Origin: Candidatus Fermentibacteraceae bacterium
Lineage (GTDB): Bacteria; Fermentibacterota; Fermentibacteria; Fermentibacterales; JCC-6
Reading direction: 5' to 3'
NCBI GenBank assembly: GCA_016936235.1
Contig: JAFGPK010000068.1
Location: 1 to 36,838, forward strand
DNA length: 36,838 nucleotides
The translations under genes and the position numbers were made by a program. This document shows, one piece after another, positions 21,224 through 28,676 of the stretch (the first letter of the stretch is position 1; each line of letters opens with the position of its first letter). The notes under the pieces are model-generated. The model was not told the origin of the DNA. It was given only the letters and a program-made list of their open reading frames with translations, and did not search any database.

Positions 21224-22680
21224 TGATCCACCCGTCTGAGATGCGGGAAGAGGATGGTGTCCCTGATCCTGGCGGTGTCGGTCAGCACCATCACCAGACG
21301 GTCGACACCTATTCCCATACCGCCTGTGGGAGGCATGCCGACTTCAAGCGCGTACAGGAAATCCTCGTCGAGAGTGCCCTCCCTGTGAGCGCTGAACCGA
21401 GCCTGCTCCTCCAGTATCTCCCGCTGGAGCAAAGGGTTGTTCTGCTCGCTGAAGGCGTTGGCAAGTTCCAGGCCGGCTATGAAGGCCTCGAACCTCTCGG
21501 TCACGGCAGGATCGCCCTGCTTTCTCTTGGCCAGGGGGGAAAGCTCCACGGGATAGTCCACAACGAATGCGGGACCGATTATCCTGTGCGCCACAAAATG
21601 GTCGAACAGCTTGTCCAGCATAGTTATACGGTCTGGAGTCTCGCATGCTATACCCTTTTCCTCCATCAGGGCCTCCAGTTCGGCGGGTTCCCAGGAGAAC
21701 AAATCCTCCCCGCTTGCTTTCCTGAGGGAATCCATGAAGCCTATCCTCTGGAAAGGGGGTCTGAGACTGAGGAGCGTGCCATCGACTGTGATGTCGGTAC
21801 CTGTACCCGCTGCTTCGGCAGCCCCCGCCACCATTTCCTCGAACCTGTCCATCATCACGGCGTAGTCGGCGTAGGCCTCGTACAGCTCCAGCTGCGTGAA
21901 CTCGGGACTGTGGGTCCTGTCCACCCCCTCGTTCCTGAAATCCTTGCCAATCTCGTATACGCGTTCCATCCCGCCGGCCACCAGACGCTTCAGGTACAGT
22001 TCCGTGGCGATCCTGAGGTAGAACTTCTGGTCCATGCTCCCGTACATGGTCTCGAAGGGGTCCGCCGCAGCACCCCCGTAAATGGGCTGAAGTATAGGGG
22101 TTTCCACTTCCAGGAAGCCCCTTTCATCCAGATATGACCGCATGGAGGTGATGATCCTGCTCCGCCGTCCGAACCGCTCCATAGAATCATGGTTCACCTG
22201 AAGGTCGACACACCTGTGACGGTACAGGTAATCCCTGTCGGTGACCTCGTCATGCACTACTCCTTGGGAGTCGACCTTCACTACGGGAAGCTGCCTCAGG
22301 CTCTTGCAGAGGAGTGTGAGCTCCTGGCACTTCACGGTAAGTTCCCCGGTTCTTGTGACGAACACCGGACCCGAGACCTGCACCATGTCCCCCAGGTCCA
22401 GCAGTCCGAGAAGGGTCCATTCCGTATCGCTGAGAGTTTTCATGCCCAGATAGACCTGTATGCTCCCGGTGGTGTCCCTTAGGTCGGCGAAGACTGTCTT
22501 GCCATGTTCCCGTCTTGCTGTGAGCCTTCCGGACACGGTGACGCTCTCCTCAGTCTCTCCTACCTCCCTGATGCCGGCTATCGGCAGGGCATCCGCACAC
22601 CTCGGAGGATATGGATCGATCCCGAGCTCGGTTATCCTCTGCAGCTTCTCTCTCCTTATATCGCTCTGTTCGTTAACCAT
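21220..22680 (-). CDS. lysS: Class II lysyl-tRNA synthetase
   Basis: The 486-aa product charges tRNA(Lys). An OB-fold anticodon-binding domain (about 45-150; VTVSGRLTARREHGKTVFADL) precedes the class II catalytic core: motif 1 near RSYLDERGFLEVETPILQ, motif 2 at FRNEGVDRTHSPEFTQLE, and motif 3 at GMGIGVDRLVMVLTDTARIRD ending in FPHLR. LysS-specific residues include the ERVYEIGKDFRNEG string. The start at ATG 22680 is 20 nt past the prfB stop. The prfB-lysS order is shared with many bacteria, E. coli included. Confidence 0.96.
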   Translation of the reverse strand: MVNEQSDIRREKLQRITELGIDPYPPRCADALPIAGIREVGETEESVTVSGRLTARREHGKTVFADLRDTTGSIQVYLGMKTLSDTEWTLLGLLDLGDMVQVSGPVFVTRTGELTVKCQELTLLCKSLRQLPVVKVDSQGVVHDEVTDRDYLYRHRCVDLQVNHDSMERFGRRSRIITSMRSYLDERGFLEVETPILQPIYGGAAADPFETMYGSMDQKFYLRIATELYLKRLVAGGMERVYEIGKDFRNEGVDRTHSPEFTQLELYEAYADYAVMMDRFEEMVAGAAEAAGTGTDITVDGTLLSLRPPFQRIGFMDSLRKASGEDLFSWEPAELEALMEEKGIACETPDRITMLDKLFDHFVAHRIIGPAFVVDYPVELSPLAKRKQGDPAVTERFEAFIAGLELANAFSEQNNPLLQREILEEQARFSAHREGTLDEDFLYALEVGMPPTGGMGIGVDRLVMVLTDTARIRDTILFPHLRRVDQ

Positions 22681-22699
22681 CAGTGACTGCTTTCCCGGT

Positions 22700-23804
22700 T
22701 CATTGACTGCTCTTTCTCAGGTATTCCTCGATGAACTCCTGGATCCCTCCGGAAAGGATACCGTCTATGTTCGAGGTCTCCATTCCCGTGCGGTGGTCCT
22801 TCACCATCTGGTAGGGGTGCATCACGTACGACCTTATCTGGTTTCCCCAGGACACATCCTTCTTGGTCTTCTCGAGCCTGGCCTTCTCCTCGCGGCGTTT
22901 CTCCTCCTCCAGTTCGAACAGCCTGGCTTTCAGTATCCTCCTGGCAACTTCCCTGTTCCTGTGCTGGGAACGCTGGTTCTGGCAGGTCACCGAGATGCCG
23001 GTGGGGATATGGGTCATCCTGACGGCGGAGGAAGTCTTGTTCACGTGCTGTCCCCCGGCTCCGCTGGCACGGAACGTATCCACCCTGATGTCATCGTCGT
23101 TCAGTTCCACCTCGATATCGTCCTCGATGTCCGGAAGAGGGAACACTGATGCGAAACTCGTATGGCGTCGATGGTTCTGGTCGAAGGGTGATTTCCGTAC
23201 AAGCCTGTGGATGCCCCCCTCGGCTCTGAGGTAACCGTAAGCCCAGGGACCCTTTATCTCCATTACCGCCTCCCGGATGCCCCCTTCGACGCCTCCCTCG
23301 CTGACGCTGAGCACTTCCACATCGTACTCCTGCTTCTCTGCCCAGTGAATGTACATCTTCATAAGCATCTCGGCCCAGTCCTGACTGTCCTGCCCGCCTG
23401 CGCCGGAACGAATGGTAAGGATGGCATCGTTCCGGTCGTGCCTTCCGGAAAGCATCTGGATGAACTCCAGACGGTCCATCCTCATGTCTATGCTGGACAT
23501 GGTAGAGGCGCTCTCGGCAAGCAGGTCCTGGTCGGGATCGGACTCCAGGAGTTCCAGAGCTACCCGGATATTGTCCAGCCTGCCCTGTATCTCGCCTATG
23601 GGCTCGAGCCAGGCCTGAATGCCGTTGTTCTCATCGATGACCTTCATGGCCGCCTCCCGGCTGTCCCAGAACCCCGGCTCGGCCATCACTTTGTTCAACT
23701 CCTGCTGTCGTTGCTTCAGTCCTGCGAAGTCAAAGACCCTCCTTGAGTCTTGAGAGCCTGTCCGACAACCTTACAAAACCATTCTGAATCTCTTCCAGGT
23801 TCAA
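22700..23804 (-). CDS. prfB: Peptide chain release factor 2, with programmed +1 frameshift
   Basis: RF2 terminates translation at UGA and UAA. The zero frame starts at TTG 23804 (GGGAAAGG nine bases upstream) and encodes 24 residues ending KEGL before an in-frame TGA (23732-23730). Skipping one base at CTTTGAC puts the ribosome in the frame of the main 343-residue part, giving 367 aa, right for RF2. The first residues after the shift (DFAGLKQRQQELN) match the RF2 consensus, while the RF2-defining SPF (RKSPFDQNHRR) and GGQ (GAGGQHVNKT) motifs lie in the second frame. Read without the shift, the gene would seem to start at TTG 23698. It begins the operon with lysS, lolC/E and lolD. No sign of degradation. 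Confidence 0.95.
23729..23743 (-). promoter_or_regulatory. RF2 programmed +1 frameshift site
   Basis: On the minus strand AGGAGG (23743-23738) is followed after two bases by CTTTGAC (23735-23729). This is the autoregulatory site of most bacterial prfB genes: a Shine-Dalgarno-like element, the slippery CTT and the UGA recognised by RF2 itself. When RF2 is scarce the ribosome pauses and shifts by +1. Confidence 0.95.
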
Positions 23805-23849
23805 ATCATTCTGCCTTTCCCGATTACCATTTGGTTGACCGATCACGGG

Positions 23850-23855
23850 AATATA
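23850..23855 (-). promoter_or_regulatory. Candidate -10 for prfB
   Basis: TATATT on the minus strand lies 46 nt before the prfB TTG start. The -35 position at 17-18 nt upstream (TAGGGA/TTAGGG) matches poorly, so this is only a candidate. Confidence 0.3.
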
Positions 23856-23881
23856 AGACTTTCAGGTACAAATCCCTAAGG

Positions 23882-23910
23882 TTGACCGTAACCCCGCCGG
23901 GAATTATTCT
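23882..23910 (+). promoter_or_regulatory. Sigma-70-like promoter for the antiporter operon
   Basis: TTGACC (23882-23887), a 17-nt spacer and TATTCT (23905-23910) form a good promoter about 107 nt before the antiporter start. It lies in the divergent region shared with prfB. A long leader would result; I see no riboswitch-like structure in it. Confidence 0.55.
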
Positions 23911-24016
23911 GCACTCTTGTATACGGGCCCGTATGGAATTCTTCCGCTTCCCTGCATGAGGCCTCTATGTGGCTTCTGAGAGTATCAATGCACAGGCCTG
24001 TTCAGGAGGTGTCGCG

Positions 24017-25246
24017 TTGGAGGATGTTTCGCTCTGGCTGCTTCAGCTTAGGGATGCTTTCAGCCGTCATCTTGTCTTCGGAGTGGGCATCCTGCTCATG
24101 GGAAGCTTCTTCATGGGCAGACTTGCGGAGAAGATCAGACTTCCCGCAATCACCGGGTTCATTCTCGCCGGCCTTATTCTCGGACCCTCCATGATAGGTC
24201 TGGTCCACCGCGACCTGGATGCCACCCTTGCTTCCATCACCGAGATAGCCCTAGCCCTCATCGCCCTGGTCATAGGCAGCGAGTTCAGCCTCAAGAAACT
24301 GAGGTCCATCGGACGACCCGTTGTCATAATCACGCTCTTCCAGCTCTTCGCCGCGTTCCTGCTGGTCACAGGCGCCCTTGTACTTGCGGGTATGGCGCTG
24401 GAATTCGCCGCGATCCTGGGCGCCATCGCCTCGGCCACCGCTCCCGCCGCGACCGTGGCGATCATTCGCGACCTTAAAGCCAGAGGACCCTTCGTCGACT
24501 ACCTTTACGGTGTCGTCGCCCTGGACGACGCAGGCTGCATACTGCTATTCGCCTCTGTCACCGCCATTGCCTCCAACTCCCTCGGGGCTGCCTCCGGAAT
24601 GCTGACATCGATCCTGCACGCGGTAGTGGAGATACTGGCGTCCATAATCCTCGGCGGCGTCACCGGGTGGGTCCTGCACCTGCTTACGAGGAAGAGAGCC
24701 AGGGTCAACGAATTCCTGATAGTCTCCCTTTCAGTGATACTCGTACTCTCGGCCATCTCCAACACATTCCATCTCAGCGCCCTCCTCAGCAGCATGGCGG
24801 CGGGAGCGGTGATGGCCAACCTCTCCAGAAAGACACACAGGATAGTGACCTCGCTGGATTCAATCTCCCCGCCGCTCTACGCGGCCTTCTTCGCCATCGC
24901 CGGCACAGAGCTGAACCTGGGGGTACTCACCTCCCCGGCTATCCTGCTGTTCGGAGGCGTGTTCGTAGTGGCCCGTGGAATGGGCAAGGTGGCGGGGGTC
25001 CATTTCGGAGCCGTGGCCGCCGGATCGGATCCTCTGATAAGGAAGTACCTGGGATTCGGAATGCTGCCCCAGGCCGGGGTGGCCATAGGCCTTGTGCTCT
25101 TCCTTGACACGATACCGTACTTCTCACAGAACCATCAGATAACGGCGACTCTGATCAACATAGTCCTGTTCTCGGTGCTTTTCAACGAGCTTGCGGGGCC
25201 CCCGCTTTCCAGATATGCAGTAATCAAAGGAGCGAAACTGGAGTAG
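24017..25246 (+). CDS. CPA2-type Na+/H+ (or K+/H+) antiporter
   Basis: The start is TTG 24017, six bases after a perfect AGGAGGT (24004-24010); the frame extends upstream to 23969 but without a ribosome-binding site. The 409-aa product has about twelve hydrophobic helices. The conserved GRLAEKIRLPAITGFILAGLILGP stretch is characteristic of monovalent cation:proton antiporter-2. Two adjacent aspartates (D160-D161 in VALDDAG), following the ATAPAATVAI stretch that replaces the usual helix break, resemble the ion-binding pair of electrogenic Na+/H+ antiporters. No C-terminal TrkA-N/RCK domain is present; the regulatory partner may instead be the next gene, 2 nt downstream. Confidence 0.88.
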   Translation: MEDVSLWLLQLRDAFSRHLVFGVGILLMGSFFMGRLAEKIRLPAITGFILAGLILGPSMIGLVHRDLDATLASITEIALALIALVIGSEFSLKKLRSIGRPVVIITLFQLFAAFLLVTGALVLAGMALEFAAILGAIASATAPAATVAIIRDLKARGPFVDYLYGVVALDDAGCILLFASVTAIASNSLGAASGMLTSILHAVVEILASIILGGVTGWVLHLLTRKRARVNEFLIVSLSVILVLSAISNTFHLSALLSSMAAGAVMANLSRKTHRIVTSLDSISPPLYAAFFAIAGTELNLGVLTSPAILLFGGVFVVARGMGKVAGVHFGAVAAGSDPLIRKYLGFGMLPQAGVAIGLVLFLDTIPYFSQNHQITATLINIVLFSVLFNELAGPPLSRYAVIKGAKLE

Positions 25247-25248
25247 AA

Positions 25249-26079
25249 ATGGACATTTCCAATTACCTGGCACCGGAATCCTGTACCATCGGGCTTGAGG
25301 GGAAGAACAAGGGGGAGGTGATCAGCAGCCTGGCCCGTCTCATAGTGAATTCGCCTGCGGTGACCGGCGCCAGCGTCGAGGACATCGAGCGGGGTCTCAT
25401 GGACAGGGAGTCCATGGGCTCCACCGGTTTCGGCAAGGGGATAGCGATCCCGCACTGCAAGGTGGATGGTATGGCGCAGTTCATCCTGGCCCTGGGAGTG
25501 TCCGGCAGGGGCGTTGATTTCGACGCCATGGACGGCAGGAGCGTTCATATCTTCTGCGCCATCGTGGGTCCTCCGGAAGAGCCGGAGATGCACCTCAGAC
25601 TCCTGGCCGCCGCAAGCAGGGTGCTGGGCACAGGGAATTCCCGATACGAGATGCTGAGCAGCAAATCCTCCTACGCCCTCAGGGAAGCCTTCCTGTACCA
25701 TGCCGCTCCGGCGACCACCCTGGACTCCTGCAAGGACCGGACCTTCAACCGCCTGATGATGGTGGTGGTCCAGGAGGAGGATGCCTACAACGACATAATA
25801 GAGCTGTTCCTGGAGATGGGGCTTCCCGGGGCGATAACCCACGAGGGGAACCTTATGGGGCAGATACTATCCGGCGCACCGGTCTTCGCCGGCTTTCTCG
25901 ATGTGCTGGGCAGCTCCCGGCCGGAACCTCGCACCATAATGGCCCTGGTCCCTGCTGACATACTGGACGACATGATATCTTCCATCGAGGAGATAACGGG
26001 TGACTTGGACAATCACAGGGGAGCCTGCATTATAGTATTGGCACCGGACATAGTCAGAGGATCACTGGAGACGATCTGA
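25249..26079 (+). CDS. Fusion of a PTS EIIA (fructose/Ntr type) domain and a PII-like domain
   Basis: The 276-aa product begins 2 nt after the antiporter stop. Residues 1-150 match PTS EIIA of the fructose/nitrogen class: the phosphorylated His is H69 in GIAIPHCKVDG, preceded by the GFGKG loop, with the later segment VHIFCAIVGPPEEPEMHLRLLA. Residues about 168-276 (MMVVVQEEDAYNDIIELFLEMG... TIMALVPADILDDMISSIEEIT) follow the strand-helix-strand-strand-helix-strand order of ferredoxin-like PII/CutA sensors, with no clear PII T-loop. A phosphate-responsive and a ligand-binding module in one chain, coupled to an antiporter gene, would fit a regulator of ion flux. The PII reading rests on pattern alone. 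Confidence 0.75.
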   Translation: MDISNYLAPESCTIGLEGKNKGEVISSLARLIVNSPAVTGASVEDIERGLMDRESMGSTGFGKGIAIPHCKVDGMAQFILALGVSGRGVDFDAMDGRSVHIFCAIVGPPEEPEMHLRLLAAASRVLGTGNSRYEMLSSKSSYALREAFLYHAAPATTLDSCKDRTFNRLMMVVVQEEDAYNDIIELFLEMGLPGAITHEGNLMGQILSGAPVFAGFLDVLGSSRPEPRTIMALVPADILDDMISSIEEITGDLDNHRGACIIVLAPDIVRGSLETI

Positions 26080-26109
26080 CTTCACAATCAAAGGCAACGG
26101 ATCCCTACG

Positions 26110-26124
26110 CACAGCCTAGCTGTG
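26110..26124 (+). other. Short perfect inverted repeat upstream of the SHMT-like gene
   Basis: CACAGC (26110-26115) and GCTGTG (26119-26124) surround CTA. It lies 27 nt before the start at 26152 and could be an operator or an mRNA hairpin; no further structure or U-run is present. Confidence 0.35.
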
Positions 26125-26151
26125 AGAATAACCGGACGAAGGAGTGACAGA

Positions 26152-27597
26152 ATGGCCGACCTCTCGGGAAGAATGGAAGAACTCTTCGGCAGGATAAGGG
26201 AGAACAACCTCTGGAGACAGAGGGAATGCATCAACCTCATACCCTCCGAGAATACACCGAGTCCTCTTGTCAAGATATGCGAGATATGCGATCCAGCCGG
26301 ACGGTATGCCGAGCACAAGAAGATGAAGGGCAACGAGGTATACTTCTATCACGGGACGGATTTCATAAGGAGGATAGAGGAGGAGGCCATAGAGGCCATT
26401 ACCGAGTACTTCTGCTGCAGCCAGGCCGAGCTCAGGCCCATCAGCGGCCAGATGGCCAATCAGGTTGTCTTCGAGGCGGTGACCAAGTTCGTGAACCGTA
26501 CTTCCCCGGAGGGGATTTTCAGGAAGCTGAGATCGGTCATGAACAACGACCTTGGCAAGGGCGGTCACCTATCCTCCCAGCCCTTCGGCGCCCTGTTCAA
26601 TTTCGTGGAAATAGACCCCGGCACCGGTAAGGAGAACTGCATCAACTTCCCGGTCATGCAGGACAACCCCTACAGGATAGACGTGCCCGGAATGCTGGAG
26701 ACCGTCCGGAAGGTTCGACCGGAGCTTGTGATATTCGGCAAGAGCATGTTCCTTTACCCCGAACCGGTGAAGGAGATGGCCGAAGAGGTGGCCGACTGGG
26801 GCGACGACAGGCCGGTGATAATGTACGACATGGCTCACGTCCTCGGCATTTATGGGGCTTTCCAGGCTCCTCTCGCGGATGGCGCCGATGTGGTGACAGG
26901 TTCCACCCACAAGACCTTCTTCGGTCCGCAGAGGGGTGTCGTGGTGAGCAACATGGACAAGGGGGCGCCTCTGCGGAAACTCTGGCTCGACATAGTCAGC
27001 AGGGCCTTCCCCGGAAGCACCAGCAACCACCACCTGGCAACCCTGCTGGGCCTACTGGTGGCGACGGTGGAAATGAACGCCTTCAAGGACGAATACCAGA
27101 ACAAGGTGCTGTCCAACGCCAGGGCTTTCGCGAAACACCTGGCCGACAACGGTCTCTCGGTGGAGGGCGACCCGGCCGACGGCTACACCCACACCCACCA
27201 GGTGGTGGTGAGGGTGGCTGATCACGGTGAGGGTTCGGAAGTGGCCGACAGACTTCAGGCCAGCAACATAATCGTGAATTACCAGGCGCTTCCCGACGAC
27301 GATACCTTCCTCTTCTCCAGCGGAATAAGGACCGGCGTCTCGGAGATGACCAGGTTCGGCATGGACGAGGATGATTTCGGCCCTCTGGCGGAGCTTATGG
27401 CCAGGGTGATAATCAGGAAGGAGAACGTGGCCGGCGAGGTGGCTGAGCTAAGGAAGCGATTCACGACCATGCGCTACACCCTTCCTCTGGAGGAGAGCAT
27501 CGGGCTGGCGGCTGGCGCCATGGAGAGCGCCTTCCCCACCGGCGAGTACGCCGGGCTCTTCGCCGACAACCTCCGCAACCTCAGGGGCCGGATCTAA
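26152..27597 (+). CDS. Divergent serine/glycine hydroxymethyltransferase-family PLP enzyme
   Basis: Start chosen at ATG 26152, with GGAG about 8 bases upstream; the frame extends to 26122 without such a signal. The 481-aa product follows the SHMT plan: NLIPSENTPSP (28-38) matches the SEN substrate loop, RYAEHKKMKGNEVYFYHG (51-68) the pyridoxal-phosphate site around the Tyr that stacks on glycine, SGQMANQ the following helix, D226 and H229 in YDMAHVLG the cofactor contacts, and K254 in GSTHKTFFGPQRG the Schiff-base lysine. It is about 60 aa longer than E. coli GlyA, with insertions near NDLGKGGHLSSQP. Substrate may be serine or an alternative amino acid. It follows the EIIA-PII gene by 72 nt. 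Confidence 0.85.
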   Translation: MADLSGRMEELFGRIRENNLWRQRECINLIPSENTPSPLVKICEICDPAGRYAEHKKMKGNEVYFYHGTDFIRRIEEEAIEAITEYFCCSQAELRPISGQMANQVVFEAVTKFVNRTSPEGIFRKLRSVMNNDLGKGGHLSSQPFGALFNFVEIDPGTGKENCINFPVMQDNPYRIDVPGMLETVRKVRPELVIFGKSMFLYPEPVKEMAEEVADWGDDRPVIMYDMAHVLGIYGAFQAPLADGADVVTGSTHKTFFGPQRGVVVSNMDKGAPLRKLWLDIVSRAFPGSTSNHHLATLLGLLVATVEMNAFKDEYQNKVLSNARAFAKHLADNGLSVEGDPADGYTHTHQVVVRVADHGEGSEVADRLQASNIIVNYQALPDDDTFLFSSGIRTGVSEMTRFGMDEDDFGPLAELMARVIIRKENVAGEVAELRKRFTTMRYTLPLEESIGLAAGAMESAFPTGEYAGLFADNLRNLRGRI

Positions 27598-27605
27598 CAG
27601 TTCCA

Positions 27606-27654
27606 GAAGAAATGTCCCATTCTCGTGCCGGACCTGAAAATGGGACATTTCTTC
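27606..27654. repeat. REP-like palindrome, upstream copy
   Basis: The arms GAAGAAATGTCCCATT (27606-27621) and AATGGGACATTTCTTC (27639-27654) pair perfectly over 16 bp, around a 17-nt loop that includes GTGCCGGACC. It lies 9 nt past the SHMT stop codon and may also act as its 3' hairpin. It is the inverted counterpart of the copy at 28634. Confidence 0.9.
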
Positions 27655-27730
27655 AATTCTAGAGGCTTTGCTCTTGATCAGTGAACTGGTTGCATAGAGT
27701 CCGAGTTCTCCTGCGAGCTGACCCCTGCCC

Positions 27731-27759
27731 TTGAAATGTCCACCAAAGTGTAGTACACT
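27731..27759 (+). promoter_or_regulatory. Near-consensus promoter of the RAYT gene, apparently leaderless
   Basis: TTGAAA (27731-27736), a 17-nt spacer and TACACT (27754-27759) stand so close to the ATG at 27766 that the start of transcription should fall at or within a base or two of the start codon. No Shine-Dalgarno sequence precedes the ATG. Confidence 0.6.
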
Positions 27760-27765
27760 GATTCC

Positions 27766-28632
27766 ATGAGCAGGCAAATGAGGATCGAGTTCCCCGGCGC
27801 ACTTTATCATGTTACGGCCAGAGGCAACTGCAAGTCGGACATATTCATCGATGATAATGACAGGTTCCGCTTTCTGGACGCTCTGTCGAGTACGGTAAAG
27901 CAGTACAACCTGCTGTGCCACGCCTACTGTGTAATGACCAATCACTATCACCTGATGATAGAAACCCCGGATGCTAACCTATCTTCGTCGATGCATCGTC
28001 TCAATACAGTCTACGCAAATTACTTCAACTGGAAGCATGACAGAATCGGACACCTCTTCCAGGGCAGATTCAACGCCATCGTCGTACAGAAGGAAAGCCA
28101 CCTTCTTGAACTATGCAGATACATCGTGCTCAATCCTGTACGGGCACACATTGTAAGCGATCCATCGCAGTACGATTGGAGCAGCTTCAGGGAGACCATT
28201 TCAAGCAGTTATCGAAGCGGTTCCTTTCTAACGAAGGACTGGATACTGTCCCAGTTCGACCCTGATATGCATCTTGCGAAAAAGAGGTACATCGACTTCG
28301 TCCTCGAAGGTATCGATTCCGATTCACCCATGAATGATGTAAAGGGAGATCTGGTACTGGGAGACGTAAACTTCGTAGAGCAATTGAAGAAACATGTCAG
28401 AACCGGTCTCGATGATGCAGAAATACCTGTGGAGCAGCGTCAGCTATTCATAAAGAGGCTGGAAGATATGTTCGGGGATATCAAATCCCTTAATAAAGAA
28501 ATGAGAAATAATCTGATTTTGGAAGCGTGCAATCAGCTGGGATACACTCAAATCGAAGTCTCCACCTATCTGGGTCTGAACAGAAGAACGATAGCCAGGA
28601 TAGTAGCTCATGCAGACCCAGTCAGTAACTAA
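27766..28632 (+). CDS. REP-associated tyrosine transposase (RAYT, Y1 HUH family)
   Basis: This 288-aa protein is a Y1 transposase of the IS200/IS605 superfamily, which binds and cuts single-stranded hairpin DNA. The N-terminus (MRIEFPGALYHVTARGN) is typical of RAYTs, the metal-binding HUH motif is H60-Y-H62 in MTNHYHLMIE, and Y119 in LCRYIVLNPVRA is the expected nucleophile. After the catalytic domain comes a linker and a C-terminal helix-turn-helix (about 250-285, NQLGYTQIEVSTYLGLNRRTI), as in the group with a DnaA-like tail. All catalytic residues are intact, so it may be active. It stands alone between two operons, with the palindromes on both sides. Confidence 0.93.
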   Translation: MSRQMRIEFPGALYHVTARGNCKSDIFIDDNDRFRFLDALSSTVKQYNLLCHAYCVMTNHYHLMIETPDANLSSSMHRLNTVYANYFNWKHDRIGHLFQGRFNAIVVQKESHLLELCRYIVLNPVRAHIVSDPSQYDWSSFRETISSSYRSGSFLTKDWILSQFDPDMHLAKKRYIDFVLEGIDSDSPMNDVKGDLVLGDVNFVEQLKKHVRTGLDDAEIPVEQRQLFIKRLEDMFGDIKSLNKEMRNNLILEACNQLGYTQIEVSTYLGLNRRTIARIVAHADPVSN

Positions 28633-28633
28633 T

Positions 28634-28676
28634 GAAATGTCACATTTTCAGGTCCGGCACCAGAATGGGACATTGT
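28634..28676. repeat. REP-like palindrome, downstream copy (inverted)
   Basis: Reverse complement of the 27609-27651 palindrome with four changes, so its stem has two mismatches. It begins one base after the RAYT stop codon and ends at the base just before the stop of the converging PilX-like gene, filling the whole intergenic gap. Confidence 0.88.

Larger units (their letters stand above)
27606..28676 (+). mobile_element. REP-RAYT unit: single-strand transposase gene bracketed by inverted palindromes
   Basis: The 27606-27654 and 28634-28676 palindromes are the same 43-nt sequence in opposite directions, 39 of 43 bases matching. Between them sit one promoter and one transposase gene. This is the layout of a REPtron-like unit. 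Its coding DNA is visibly richer in A and T than neighbouring genes, in line with acquisition. The exact element ends and any target duplication cannot be fixed from one copy. Confidence 0.75.

Noticed and set aside
21142-22137. 331-codon plus-strand frame across lolC/E and lysS
   Set aside because: Antisense to two conserved genes; no family signature.
23698-23804. prfB as a truncated gene or pseudogene
   Set aside because: The upstream 24 codons, the CTTTGAC site and the AGGAGG element form the known RF2 frameshift signal.
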